Shown: positions 1-9,329 of the stretch, in pieces
Layout of the letters: each line of letters begins with the position of its first letter
How positions within the stretch are numbered: position 1 is the first letter of the stretch
Source of the DNA: Lacticaseibacillus parakribbianus
GTDB taxonomy: Bacteria > Bacillota > Bacilli > Lactobacillales > Lactobacillaceae
Assembly: GCF_025490915.1 (NCBI RefSeq)
Contig: NZ_JANQBA010000003.1
Location: 32,524-96,523 of the forward strand
Length of the DNA: 64,000 nt
Direction: 5' to 3'
Notes under the pieces: model-generated
Databases searched by the model: none
What the model was told of the DNA's origin: nothing
What the model saw: the letters and a program-made list of their open reading frames with translations, nothing else
Position numbers and translations under genes: made by a program

Positions 1-2
1 CG

Positions 3-470
3 GCCTTCACCGGCCTCGGGGCCCCGTACTGGGCGGCCGATGCCAGAGGCGCGGTGTTCGGTCTGACCCGCGGCACCACCCGCGACGACTTCGTCAAGGC
101 GACGCTTCAGGCCTTGGCCTACCAGACCCGCGACGTGGTCGACACCATGATTCAAGACACCGGCATCCAGATTCCGGCGCTGCGGGTGGATGGCGGCGCC
201 GCCAACAACAACTACCTGATGCAGTTTCAGGCCGACCTGCTGGGGACCCCGATCGAACGGGCCGAGAACCTCGAAACCACGGCGATGGGCGCCGCCTTTT
301 TCGCCGGGCTCGCCGTCGGCTTCTGGCCGGACACCCAGGCCCTGCGCCAAATTGCTCGGGTCGGCCGCCGCTTCACGCCGCAAATGGCGGCCGCGCGGCG
401 CGAGGACCTCTACGCCGGCTGGCAGCAGGCCGTCGCCGCCACGATGGCCTTCAAGCACCGCAGCCGGTGA
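3..470 (+). CDS. glpK: Glycerol kinase, C-terminal part (gene starts outside window)
   Basis: ATP-dependent glycerol kinase of the FGGY family, making glycerol-3-phosphate in the cytoplasm. The frame is open from the left edge and about 155 residues are visible. They include the family blocks [19 protein letters not shown] and [11 protein letters not shown], followed by the [13 protein letters not shown] segment that closes the ATP-binding domain. The C-terminus is of normal length, so the gene looks intact on this side. The missing part prevents any statement about the start or promoter. A xylulose kinase is less likely because GLTRGT and DGGAANNN are typical of GlpK. Confidence 0.92.
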   Translation, partial: AFTGLGAPYWAADARGAVFGLTRGTTRDDFVKATLQALAYQTRDVVDTMIQDTGIQIPALRVDGGAANNNYLMQFQADLLGTPIERAENLETTAMGAAFFAGLAVGFWPDTQALRQIARVGRRFTPQMAAARREDLYAGWQQAVAATMAFKHRSR

Positions 471-492
471 GGTTCCACGCAACAGACCGCTT

Positions 493-533
493 AAAAAGGC
501 AGCTGGTGACTTCGACGCCACCGGTTGCCTTTT
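493..533 (+). terminator. Rho-independent terminator after glycerol kinase
   Basis: An AAAAGGCA arm pairs with a TGCCTTTT arm around an inner GGTG/CACC stem, and the hairpin runs into a T-rich stretch. It lies 22 bp after the glpK stop codon. Confidence 0.7.
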
Positions 534-570
534 CTGCATCATTTTGGGTAAAATGACGCCGCAATCAGAT

Positions 571-618
571 AACCGTCTGGCCTTTTTCTTTCGATGAGAA
601 AAAGGTCAGACGGTTTTT
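571..618 (+). terminator. Second long hairpin, possible tandem terminator
   Basis: The left arm AACCGTCTGGCCTTTTTC pairs almost perfectly with a right arm at 597-615 and is followed by five T. It may back up the first glpK terminator or separate it from the convergent gene at 653. The minus strand lacks a T-tract, so termination is more likely on the plus strand. Confidence 0.6.
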
Positions 619-652
619 GAGATTGCCGACGTTGTGACATTGAGACGCCGAG

Positions 653-979
653 CTAGATCTGATCAATCACGGGCTCCGCCCAGCTCAGCCCGTACGTGCG
701 AACGTAGTAGGCGCTGACGTAACTGCCATCCGGCTCGTGGGACACCGGATGCGGCTCGACGAAGTAAATCAGCTGATTGTCGTGTTCCGTGTAGCTTTCG
801 TGCTTCACCCGCCGCGGCACGACCCGCGCCGCCACAGCCGCTTCAACGTAGCCACGCCGCAGCAGCACCCACCGCACCGCGATGCCCGGCGTCAGGTGAA
901 CCACCACGAGGCCGACGAAAAAGGCAATCTCAATGTTGCGCAGAATCGTGTTCAGCCTGGAGCCGGACTGCTTGGCCAT
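653..979 (-). CDS. Small single-pass membrane protein, unknown function
   Basis: A 108-residue protein not assigned to a family. After a short basic start (MAKQSGSRLNTILRN) comes one hydrophobic segment at about residues 16-40 (IEIAFFVGLVVVHLTPGIAV). A charged, probably cytoplasmic or surface domain follows, rich in Tyr, His and Val. I chose the ATG at 979 because a GGGAGG ribosome binding site sits 7 bp upstream; a longer frame to 1042 has no such site. It stands alone between glpK and the beta-glucosidase, on the opposite strand to glpK. Confidence 0.6.
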   Translation of the reverse strand: MAKQSGSRLNTILRNIEIAFFVGLVVVHLTPGIAVRWVLLRRGYVEAAVAARVVPRRVKHESYTEHDNQLIYFVEPHPVSHEPDGSYVSAYYVRTYGLSWAEPVIDQI

Positions 980-1166
980 GGCGGCACCTCCCGAGTTTGC
1001 TACCGCCAGTTTACGAGGCGAAGTGCCAAAAAGCAAGCGCATTCATCGGCGGCGGTTCCGCGGTCGCGGCGTGGCGGCCAGGCGCCAACCGCCGGTCGCA
1101 AGCGGCAAGGCTCGCTGCCGGCGCCGCCCTGGTCGGCCCCACTCACCCCCGTGACCACAGCGTCCA

Positions 1167-1203
1167 AAAAGGCCGCACCGACAGCTTGTCGATGCGGTCT
1201 TTT
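1167..1203 (-). terminator. Terminator of the first GH1 gene
   Basis: On the minus strand GACCGCATCGACA pairs with TGTCGGTGCGGCC and is followed by TTTTT. An outer GTGACCAC/GTGGTCAC stem adds strength. It lies directly after the stop codon at 1217. Confidence 0.85.
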
Positions 1204-1216
1204 GCGTGGTCACAGC

Positions 1217-3036
<1,820 letters not shown>

Positions 3037-3097
3037 TGACTTGCTCCGCCCTCTGCCCCCCGACTCGAGCGGAACTGATTGGGCCGTCAAGCCCAAA

Positions 3098-3128
3098 ACA
3101 AACAAAGCCGAGACATCGCTGTCTCGGC
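3098..3128 (-). terminator. Terminator of the PTS IIA gene
   Basis: GCCGAGACA and TGTCTCGGC form a 9-bp stem with a 4-base loop. On the minus strand it is followed by TTTGTTTGTTTT. It lies 7 bp after the IIA stop codon. Confidence 0.85.
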
Positions 3129-3134
3129 TCGTCA

Positions 3135-3458
3135 TTACTTGTTGCCCAGACGCTTGTAAAGGTCAACGATCTCGCCGGCGAGGTCGCGGAAGGTGATGCT
3201 GGTCATCAGGTGGTCTTGCGAGTGAACCATCAGCAGCGTGACCTTCGCGTGGTCGCCGTTGGCCTCGGCCGTCAGCATCTTGGTCTGCGCGTTATGCGCC
3301 TCAACCAAGAAACCATCCGCTTCCTTCAGCTTGGCGTCGGCCTTGTCGAAGTCGCCTTCCTTGGCGGCGGCAATCGCCTCGAAAGCGGAGCTCTTGGCGT
3401 TACCGCCGTTGATGATGAGCCCCATGATGGTTTCCATGTTCTGTTCTTCTTCAGCCAT
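3135..3458 (-). CDS. PTS lactose/cellobiose-type EIIA subunit
   Basis: A soluble 107-residue phosphocarrier of the PTS lactose/cellobiose family. It accepts phosphate from HPr and hands it to EIIB. The all-helical IIA pattern is clear: METIMGLIINGGNAKSSAFEAI, then the active-site helix with HSQDHLM, where the first His of VHSQDH is the expected phosphorylation site. It lies downstream of the IIB gene on the same strand. The two are 169 bp apart, separated by GC-rich DNA with a weak hairpin at 3541-3580. No EIIC permease is in the window, so the complete transporter must use a IIC encoded elsewhere. Confidence 0.9.
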   Translation of the reverse strand: MAEEEQNMETIMGLIINGGNAKSSAFEAIAAAKEGDFDKADAKLKEADGFLVEAHNAQTKMLTAEANGDHAKVTLLMVHSQDHLMTSITFRDLAGEIVDLYKRLGNK

Positions 3459-3627
3459 GTGATGTTTCTCCTTTTATGTTCGCGGCGCCGCGGCGCCTGA
3501 TTATTCGGTTGGCAGACTGGTTGGCCCAGTCACAACACAAGGCCGTCTCCTGAGTCATCTTCGGCTCAAGGGCCGGCCTTGCTGGGCGTCGTCAAGCGCT
3601 TACTTGGCGGCGCTTACTCTTGAATGC

Positions 3628-3948
3628 TTAGTTTGCGGCCTTTTCGATGGAAGAGAGGGCTTCGCGCAGCACTTTTTCGCCGTTCATCATGCCGTAGTCC
3701 TGCATGTTGATGACTTCGACTGGGATGGAAACCTTCTTCTGGAACTGGCCAAGCATGTAACGAACCTGAGGGCCGAGCATCAGAATGTCCGGGTTCTTCT
3801 CGGCGATCTTGTGATCGGCGTCGGAGGCAGCGGTTGCAAAAATGTCGGCTTCAATGCCGTCAGCTGCGGCGGCCTTTTGCATCTTGGAAACTAACAGGCT
3901 CGTGGACATACCAGCGGAGCACACAAGCATAATCGTCTTTTCTGCCAT
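3628..3948 (-). CDS. PTS lactose/cellobiose-type EIIB subunit
   Basis: A soluble 106-residue EIIB of the lactose/cellobiose family. The N-terminal strand and P-loop-like turn LVCSAGMSTSLLV contains the Cys that carries the phosphoryl group to the sugar. The rest fits the Rossmann-like IIB fold (PDILMLGPQVRYML). It is the first gene of the minus-strand PTS unit and faces the divergent GntR regulator. The 111-129 bp between them carry both promoters and a candidate operator, so joint control by that regulator is likely. Confidence 0.92.
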   Translation of the reverse strand: MAEKTIMLVCSAGMSTSLLVSKMQKAAAADGIEADIFATAASDADHKIAEKNPDILMLGPQVRYMLGQFQKKVSIPVEVINMQDYGMMNGEKVLREALSSIEKAAN

Positions 3949-3980
3949 GGTAAATCTCTCCCTTGAGTTAAAAATTTTGG

Positions 3981-4050
3981 GCGGTTAGGTTTAACCGCTT
4001 TCATCACAATGCTATAATAATACATGGGTACAAATAATACAAGTACTTGC
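3981..4050. promoter_or_regulatory. Divergent promoters and candidate GntR operator
   Basis: Plus strand: -35 TTTAAC (3990-3995), 17-bp spacer, -10 TATAAT (4013-4018), reading into the regulator. Minus strand: TTGTAT, a 17-bp spacer and TATTAT can be read towards the PTS genes over the same DNA. The perfect palindromes CAAGTACTTG (4040-4049) and GCGGTT-N6-AACCGC (3981-3998) are candidate operator half-sites. Operator identity is inferred from position only. Confidence 0.55.
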
Positions 4051-4077
4051 AACTAAGATTTGTCTGGAGGGCTGCGT

Positions 4078-4785
4078 ATGTATCACGAAATCGCGGAAGA
4101 ACTGATCAAGGCGATTCAGGCCGGCAAATACACCACCAAGCTGCCAACCGAGCAGGAGCTCATGAGCGACTACCAGGTCAGTCGTAACACCATCCGGCGA
4201 GCGATTGACGTGGTTTACCAGCACGGGCTTTTGCGCCGGGTCCAAGGCAGTGGCTACTATATTAACGAGCTGCAACTCGAGGGCAAAATGACGGTCAATT
4301 TGTCCATCGGCGCCGGCAAGTCGCTCGTCAAGCACGGGCCGCTCACGTCGAAGGTCGTCACCTTCGACAAGGTCAACGCCGCCGAGATCCCCTTGGCCAA
4401 AAACATGAAGATCTCGGCCGCGGAGGAACTGTGGCGCATCATCCGCCTGCGCTACATGAACGAGAAGCTTTACGCCCTGGAAGAGGCCTACTACATGCGC
4501 GATGTGGTGCCGTTCGTCTCCACCGAGGCGCTTGATTCATCGATTTTCGATTTTCTCAAGGACACCTACGACATCGTTCCCTACTCAAGCGACGACTTCA
4601 TGTCCGTCGCGACGCTGGGGCCCGACCGCGCCGACCTGATGGAGATGAAGGTCGGCACCAGCCTGATTTCGCTGGCGCAGATCAACTACATGCGCAACAA
4701 CGTGATCTTCAACTTCTCCCGCTCCGTCTACGCCTACCCGGGCATGAACTTCTACTTCCACTCGGCGCATCTGAGCAGCAACTAG
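4078..4785 (+). CDS. GntR-family transcriptional regulator with UTRA effector domain
   Basis: A DNA-binding regulator of 235 residues in the HutC/UTRA class. The N-terminal winged helix (about residues 1-65) shows LPTEQELMSDYQVSRNTIRR and GLLRRVQGSGYY. The C-terminal part is a UTRA sensor domain of the chorismate-lyase fold, which in relatives binds phosphosugars. The start is the ATG at 4078 with GGAGG 7 bp upstream; a TTG further up has no site. It is divergent from the PTS IIB gene and flanked by two 6-phospho-beta-glucosidases, so a phospho-beta-glucoside is the likely ligand (inference). The stop codon TAG is part of a conserved family A repeat junction. Confidence 0.88.
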   Translation: MYHEIAEELIKAIQAGKYTTKLPTEQELMSDYQVSRNTIRRAIDVVYQHGLLRRVQGSGYYINELQLEGKMTVNLSIGAGKSLVKHGPLTSKVVTFDKVNAAEIPLAKNMKISAAEELWRIIRLRYMNEKLYALEEAYYMRDVVPFVSTEALDSSIFDFLKDTYDIVPYSSDDFMSVATLGPDRADLMEMKVGTSLISLAQINYMRNNVIFNFSRSVYAYPGMNFYFHSAHLSSN

Positions 4786-4805
4786 AGGGCGGAGCCCGTC
4801 TGAGA

Positions 4806-4925
4806 GGGTGGAACGAGGCGGGTTTAGCGGGACGGGTAGCCCAGCTGTGGCACTCGGGACCAAGTTCGGGTCCCGAGTGCCACAGCGTAGCTAGCCGCTC
4901 CCGCGTTGCCGAGCGGAACCCGTTT
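4806..4925 (+). repeat. Family A hairpin repeat (A4)
   Basis: Starts GGGTGGAACGAGGC and ends GGAACCCGTTTAG. The inner stem is exceptional: GCTGTGGCACTCGGGAC pairs without mismatch with the arm at 4869-4886. The outermost arms (GAGGC and GCCGAGC) do not pair, unlike in most copies, so this copy may be a recombinant. The short stretch 4786-4805 looks like the tail of another copy. Confidence 0.7.
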
Positions 4926-4973
4926 AGAAGGCGGAACCGAGCGCTTAGCCGCGGCGGCGATGCCGCCGGCTCC

Positions 4974-5157
4974 GGGTCACGGGCGGGTCTGGCTGTGCGG
5001 CCGGGCCGAGCCACGGTCTCGGCCCTAGATTTGGAGCCGGAGCCGCAAGCGGCTACCCCGTCTCCAAATCTGCCGGGATGAGCAGCGCGAATGCCCCGCA
5101 CAATTCGCGGGTCATCCGGGCCGCTCATCCTTTCACGGCCCGACCCGCCCGTGACCC
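4974..5157 (+). repeat. Family B structured repeat (B1)
   Basis: A nested palindrome closed by GGGTCACGGGCGGGTC pairing with 5139-5157 (one mismatch inside). Inner elements are AGATTTGGAG/CTCCAAATCT, GATGAGC/GCTCATC, and a hairpin built from AATGCCCCGC and GCGGGTCAT with a conserved C-T mismatch. Compare B2, B3 and B4. No coding potential is seen. Confidence 0.65.
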
Positions 5158-5165
5158 TCCGCCTG

Positions 5166-5706
5166 CTACATGGCGCTGCTCGGCAACACGAGCTGCATCC
5201 CCCACGCAACCGGCGCCTTGCCCCAGCAAATTCCGTGCTTTTCGTGCAATGTGCTGAGGCTTGAACGGGTCAAGCGTGTAGAATGGAGATAGGCGCGTGA
5301 CGAGCCCTGGGTTCGGCGCGTCAGCAACACCAAATTGAAAACGGTGCCGAACGGCGGTTCCAACCGGGCAGTCGCGTTCAAAACGTCGGCCACCCACTGT
5401 TTGCGGCTTACCACGCATGCCACTGTGTGGCCGGCGCAGGGCCCCGGGCGGCGGAGGCCGTGAGTGGATTAGAATCCTGGATGACCGCGTTTTTTGCGGG
5501 CATTCACGATTCTAATCCCGGCAGATTTGAAGACGGAACGGCGCAAAGCGGCGCCGGCTCCAAATCTAGGTTGGAGCCCAACGGGCGGAAACCGGCCGCA
5601 CAGCCGGAGCCGCCCGGGGCCCGGCGCCTTCAAAACCGGCGACCGCCAGCACCAAACATAGCACCACCGTAATGACCCCCGAGTAAGACACCGGGTTCGG
5701 TGCCAT
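5166..5706 (-). pseudogene. Remnant of a small gene split by a family B repeat
   Basis: Reading on the minus strand from ATG at 5706, a start (MAPNPVSYSG) leads into a hydrophobic segment ITVVLCLVLAVAGF and then runs into repeat B2. Beyond B2 an 86-codon frame continues to a stop at 5166. If the 196 bp of B2 are removed, the two parts fall in the same frame. That would be expected by chance one time in three, so it is only supportive. I do not recognise the product; a small membrane protein is the most one can say. Confidence 0.3.
5433..5628 (-). repeat. Family B structured repeat (B2)
   Basis: Same architecture as B1 and B3 but in opposite orientation. The closing stem GGGCCCCGGGCGG/CCGCCCGGGGCCC is different in sequence yet paired. 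The third stem is ATTAGAATC/GATTCTAAT, and the inner hairpin AATGCCCGC/GCGGTCAT keeps the conserved ATG/CAT pairs. The block GGTTGGAGCCCAACGGGCGG is shared with B3 and B4. Confidence 0.65.
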
Positions 5707-5742
5707 ACTTTCATTATTTCAGATTCGAGAGGAGACAGTCAA

Positions 5743-7119
5743 ATGAGTCAGGCTTTACCAAAAGGTTTCTTGTGGGGTAACTCAACTTCCAGCATGCAGA
5801 CGGAAGGTGGCTACAACGAAGGTGGCCGCGGTCCGTCCGTCTACGATCCGCGCGAGCAGACCGAGGAACACGGCGACTGGAAGGTTGCCATCGACGAGTA
5901 CCACCGCTACGAAGAAGACTACGACCTCATGCAGCAGATGGGCATGAACTGCTACCGCTTCCAGATCGGCTGGAGCCGCGTCTGCCCCACCGGCGACGGC
6001 GACTTCAACCAGGAAGGCATCGATTTTTACCGCGGCCAGATCAAGGCGCTGATCGCTCGCGGCATCACGCCGATGATCTGCTTGTACCACTTCGACATGC
6101 CGCTGGCCTTGGCCAAAAAGTACAACGGCTTCTTGAGCCGCCACGTGGTCGACGCCTTCGTGCGGTTCGGCAAGCGCATGATCGACGAGTTCGCCGACCT
6201 CGTGCCGTACTGGATTGTTTTCAACGAGCAAAACCTTTACACCACGCCTTACGCTCACGTCTACGCCGGCTGCCTTGAGGGCGGCACGGACGACCAGTCG
6301 ATTCTGACCATCACCAACCACGTGATGTCGTCTCACGCCCAAATCGCCAACTACCTCCACGAAAAGTCCACCACCGCGCAGATCGGCGGCATGCTGGCCT
6401 ACGAGGAGTGCTACGCGGCCACCTCGAACCCACGCGATGCCCAGTTCGCGCGTGAAATCGATGAGTTCTTCAACAAGAACCTGCTCGACGTCTACACCAA
6501 GGGTCACTACTCCAAGCAAGTGTTGACCTTCATCAAGAACCACGACATCGACTGGGACTTCACCGATGAGGACCGCGCCGCTTTTGCCCAGCTCAAAACC
6601 GACTTCATCGCCTTCTCGTACTACCGCTCCGACCTGATCGACTCCAGCAAGGTACCGGTCAACACCAACCCGCTCCACTACCTGGACTACGGCATGGTCA
6701 AAAACCCATACACCCGCAGCAACGAATGGGGCTGGAACGTCGACCCGCTGGGCTTCCGCGACATTTTGACCAAGGTCTACAACCAGTACGACCTGCCGAT
6801 GTTCCCGATTGAAAACGGGATCGGCATCCGCGAAACCTACACGGGCAAGGAGATCCAGGACGACTACCGCATCGACTACCACCGCGAGCACATCCAGGCC
6901 ATGAAGGACGCCATCTACGAAGACGGCGTCGAGGTCCTCGGCTACCTCGGCTGGGGCCTGATCGACATCCCGGCCTCCAGCGGCAACATGGACAAGCGCT
7001 ACGGCGCCGTCTACGTCAACCGCACCAACACCGACCTCCGCGACCTCGCCCGGATCCCGAAGAAGTCCTTCGGCTGGTTCAAGCAGGTCTTCGAAAGCAA
7101 CGGCGCAAACCTGAGCTAG
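5743..7119 (+). CDS. 6-phospho-beta-glucosidase, glycoside hydrolase family 1 (copy 2)
   Basis: A 458-residue cytoplasmic GH1 hydrolase, paralogous to the enzyme at 1217 but clearly diverged. The N-terminal FLWGNSTSSMQTEGG replaces the more usual FGGA(T)A form and is typical of a subgroup of lactobacillar 6-phospho-beta-glucosidases. The acid/base motif appears as VFNEQN and the nucleophile motif as PIENG. AGGAG lies 10 bp before the ATG. It stands alone on the plus strand downstream of the GntR gene, with a family A repeat starting at its stop codon and a strong terminator beyond. Two such enzymes in one locus suggest different phospho-glucosides are handled. Confidence 0.92.
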   Translation: MSQALPKGFLWGNSTSSMQTEGGYNEGGRGPSVYDPREQTEEHGDWKVAIDEYHRYEEDYDLMQQMGMNCYRFQIGWSRVCPTGDGDFNQEGIDFYRGQIKALIARGITPMICLYHFDMPLALAKKYNGFLSRHVVDAFVRFGKRMIDEFADLVPYWIVFNEQNLYTTPYAHVYAGCLEGGTDDQSILTITNHVMSSHAQIANYLHEKSTTAQIGGMLAYEECYAATSNPRDAQFAREIDEFFNKNLLDVYTKGHYSKQVLTFIKNHDIDWDFTDEDRAAFAQLKTDFIAFSYYRSDLIDSSKVPVNTNPLHYLDYGMVKNPYTRSNEWGWNVDPLGFRDILTKVYNQYDLPMFPIENGIGIRETYTGKEIQDDYRIDYHREHIQAMKDAIYEDGVEVLGYLGWGLIDIPASSGNMDKRYGAVYVNRTNTDLRDLARIPKKSFGWFKQVFESNGANLS

Positions 7120-7120
7120 A

Positions 7121-7237
7121 GGGTGGAGCCGAGCGCTTAGCCGGCCGACTAGCGTAGGACTGGCGCTTGAAGCGGTCCTTGCTTCGAGTGCCAGCCCTAG
7201 CTAGACGCGTCGGCGATGCTCGGCGGAACCCGTTTAG
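7121..7237 (+). repeat. Family A hairpin repeat (A5)
   Basis: Begins within one base of the TAG stop codon of the GH1 gene. The terminal arms GCCGAGC/GCTCGGC and inner arms GACTGGCGCTTGAAGC/GCTTCGAGTGCCAGC are paired. The sequence differs from A1-A4 while the conserved TTAGCC, TAGCTAG and GGAACCCGTTTAG blocks are kept. Confidence 0.75.
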
Positions 7238-7245
7238 ACAACAGA

Positions 7246-7292
7246 AGAAGCATTAGCGCCTATTAGAAATCGGCTGCTAATGCTTCTTTTTT
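7246..7292 (+). terminator. Strong terminator, possibly bidirectional
   Basis: AGAAGCATTAGC pairs perfectly with GCTAATGCTTCT over 12 bp and is followed by TTTTT. It ends the plus-strand GH1 unit. It also lies 10 bp past the convergent phosphatase gene, where it may stop transcription less efficiently. Confidence 0.9.
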
Positions 7293-7301
7293 GTGCTGCT
7301 A

Positions 7302-7805
7302 TCACTTTTGCTCGCTGTCGCCGGGATACAGCGTCTGGAACAGCCCGTGCCACAGGCGATTCGGTACGTAGAACGTGTAGAAGTTCTCCCGCGTCACCGG
7401 CACCAGCCCCTCCTGAATTTTGCGGCCGGACTGCCACCGGCGAACGTGAACGCACGGCAGGCCATATTGGAAAAAGGCCAGCTCCAGCACGGCGCCGGTG
7501 CGAGACTGCCCGGCGTGGCAATGCACCACCAGGTCGTGCCCATCCGCAATCGCCTGCCGGATGAACGCATCGATGTCTCGCGCCGCGTCGACGGTCAACA
7601 CGCTCGCCGGTTTGCCCGGCGTCGAGGCGACCACGTCGTCTGCGTTGATTCGCCTCACCCGGGCATATTGGCGATCCGCCGCGATTTCGGCGCTGTCGGC
7701 GACAGCGTCGAAGCTGCCGTGCAGGATCAGCACATCGGTCTGTTGCCGGTGCGGTTGAAACAGCTTGTAAGACGCCAGGTCGAGGCTGTATACCGTCGTT
7801 GTCAT
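7302..7805 (-). CDS. Dual-specificity-type (Cys-based) phosphatase
   Basis: A 167-residue protein with the Cys-phosphatase P-loop HCHAGQSRTG: Cys96 is the expected nucleophile and Arg102 the phosphate binder. The general-acid Asp should lie in the segment before it (around residues 57-80). The fold type is that of compact dual-specificity or tyrosine phosphatases; the substrate may be protein, phosphoinositide-like or RNA. The ATG at 7805 has GGAGGG 8 bp upstream. It is the last gene of the phosphoesterase operon, 15 bp after the 481-residue protein, which makes this operon a set of two unrelated phosphatase chemistries. Confidence 0.8.
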   Translation of the reverse strand: MTTTVYSLDLASYKLFQPHRQQTDVLILHGSFDAVADSAEIAADRQYARVRRINADDVVASTPGKPASVLTVDAARDIDAFIRQAIADGHDLVVHCHAGQSRTGAVLELAFFQYGLPCVHVRRWQSGRKIQEGLVPVTRENFYTFYVPNRLWHGLFQTLYPGDSEQK

Positions 7806-7820
7806 AACCAAATCCCTCCA

Positions 7821-9266
7821 CTACTTGTCCGTGGTACTGCCATCGTTAGTCTGAGCCGATTTGTTTGATTGGATGGCGACTGACTGTTGAGGTCGCGCGG
7901 CCTGCGCAACCCGATGACCGTTCAGACTCACATGCTTTAGCACATCCTGAAATTCTTCGGCACTCAACTCACGGTCACTAATTGTCCGAGGCGTGGCCTC
8001 CCAGTCGTCAACATGCATGACCATCACGAATGCGCCAGGCACTTCGATTGTCATTCCGAATGCGGCCACACGTTTATGCCGTTCTCTTATCGCGTCGGGG
8101 ACTGGGTCCGGAATGATAAGTAATTGTCCATGTCGGTACCAACGGAACGGCGCCTGCAAATGCCGCATGCCAACGTAATAATCGCGATTAACCGTCATAT
8201 AACTCAGCGTTTCATCGCTCAGTCTCAGAAAAGCCCCGTGGACCTTCTCCGGTAATGAAAAACCTTGCCACCGGTCTTCAGCACGTGGCACTAGGTAGCG
8301 CTGTTGAACGGCGTCAAGAAACGCCCGTTCAGCAGCGTTGTAATTGTCCTCGTACCCAACTATTGAAAAGCGACTCGGATCACGAACCAGCGCCTGCAGA
8401 ACGTCCTCGAATGTCGCAACATGATTGGGGTGCGGCTTTGCTCGTACCCCTCCCAAGTAATAATGGTAGGTTAGGCCCCCATCAATTCGTTCAAGCCCAT
8501 AGCGTGTTGTCCCCGTCGCAGTGAATCTGAACCAATCCATCGGCTCGCCGTTCCAGTGAACATTATCACGCAGCCAAGCCACTTCGTCATCCCGCAAATC
8601 CGATAGTCGCTTGACCGGCACTTCCCAGTCCTCGCAATGAAGGCACAGAACGAAGTCGCCAAGAATTTTCAACCTCTGACCCAAAATGGTCAAGTGTTTC
8701 CCCCAGCGCCTCCTGCTTGGAAGTGGGTCTGGAATTAGAATGACGTTACCGTGCCGATACCAATGAAACGGCGGCTGCACGACCCGAAAAAACGGGTTAT
8801 AATCGCGCGATATTTGGATTCTGCCCATGATTTCTTCAGCGAGGATAATTCCCTGTAGCCGTTCAGGAAGCAAAAATCCCTGCCACCGATGCGCATTCGG
8901 CGTCACAATGTGTTGTTGTCGAACACGGTCTAACGCCGCCAGCTGTTGCCTACTGTACGAAGCCTCAAACCCTTGATAGGAAAAAGTCAGCGGATCACGT
9001 GCCGCGTCGGTCACAACCGCTTCAAAAGAATGCCCGTATTCGTGTCTGCGGGTACCGTCAGCCGATTGGATATCATACGGGTAGACGAAGCCAATGGCTA
9101 ACCATTCACTTAGCACCCACTCGAGGGACCCGGACTCAATGCCAACCGATCCTTGAACACCCCAACTCCGCAGTAGCTTCGAGTAGTGAGGAAATAACTT
9201 GCCTCTAAAAACACGACGCTCGTACCATCCGCACAACCTCCAGTACCATTGAGTAAGCTTATTCAT
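7821..9266 (-). CDS. Internally duplicated protein of unknown function, phosphoesterase operon
   Basis: 481 residues, not recognised. The N-terminus (about 1-65) is basic and aromatic. Two copies of a ~160-residue unit follow, about residues 75-240 and 280-445. Each copy carries, in order, RWQGF-LPE, an (I/V)(S/N)RDY element, PF-WYRHG, (L/I)IPDP-P, and a closing HxxDWE. The C-terminal 35 residues are a Gln/Ser/Thr-rich tail. No signal peptide, membrane helix or catalytic motif is evident. The conserved HWYRHG/RWYRHG and LHCEDWE/MHVDDWE segments hint at a binding module. The start is supported by GGAGGG about 7 bp upstream. It sits between metallophosphoesterase and DSP genes in one operon. 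Confidence 0.7.
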   Translation of the reverse strand: MNKLTQWYWRLCGWYERRVFRGKLFPHYSKLLRSWGVQGSVGIESGSLEWVLSEWLAIGFVYPYDIQSADGTRRHEYGHSFEAVVTDAARDPLTFSYQGFEASYSRQQLAALDRVRQQHIVTPNAHRWQGFLLPERLQGIILAEEIMGRIQISRDYNPFFRVVQPPFHWYRHGNVILIPDPLPSRRRWGKHLTILGQRLKILGDFVLCLHCEDWEVPVKRLSDLRDDEVAWLRDNVHWNGEPMDWFRFTATGTTRYGLERIDGGLTYHYYLGGVRAKPHPNHVATFEDVLQALVRDPSRFSIVGYEDNYNAAERAFLDAVQQRYLVPRAEDRWQGFSLPEKVHGAFLRLSDETLSYMTVNRDYYVGMRHLQAPFRWYRHGQLLIIPDPVPDAIRERHKRVAAFGMTIEVPGAFVMVMHVDDWEATPRTISDRELSAEEFQDVLKHVSLNGHRVAQAARPQQSVAIQSNKSAQTNDGSTTDK

Positions 9267-9329
9267 TCACACCCTCCAACTCGTCGCAGTGCCATCGCAA
9301 CCGACGGGCAGTCTGAACGATTGCCTCGA

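Noticed and set aside
3541..3580. Terminator between PTS IIB and IIA
   Set aside because: AAGGCCG/CGGCCTT pairs, but the loop is long and no T-run follows on the minus strand; not strong enough to list.
5782..6891. 369-codon minus-strand frame
   Set aside because: Mirror of the second GH1 gene, low-complexity Val/Asp/Ala translation.
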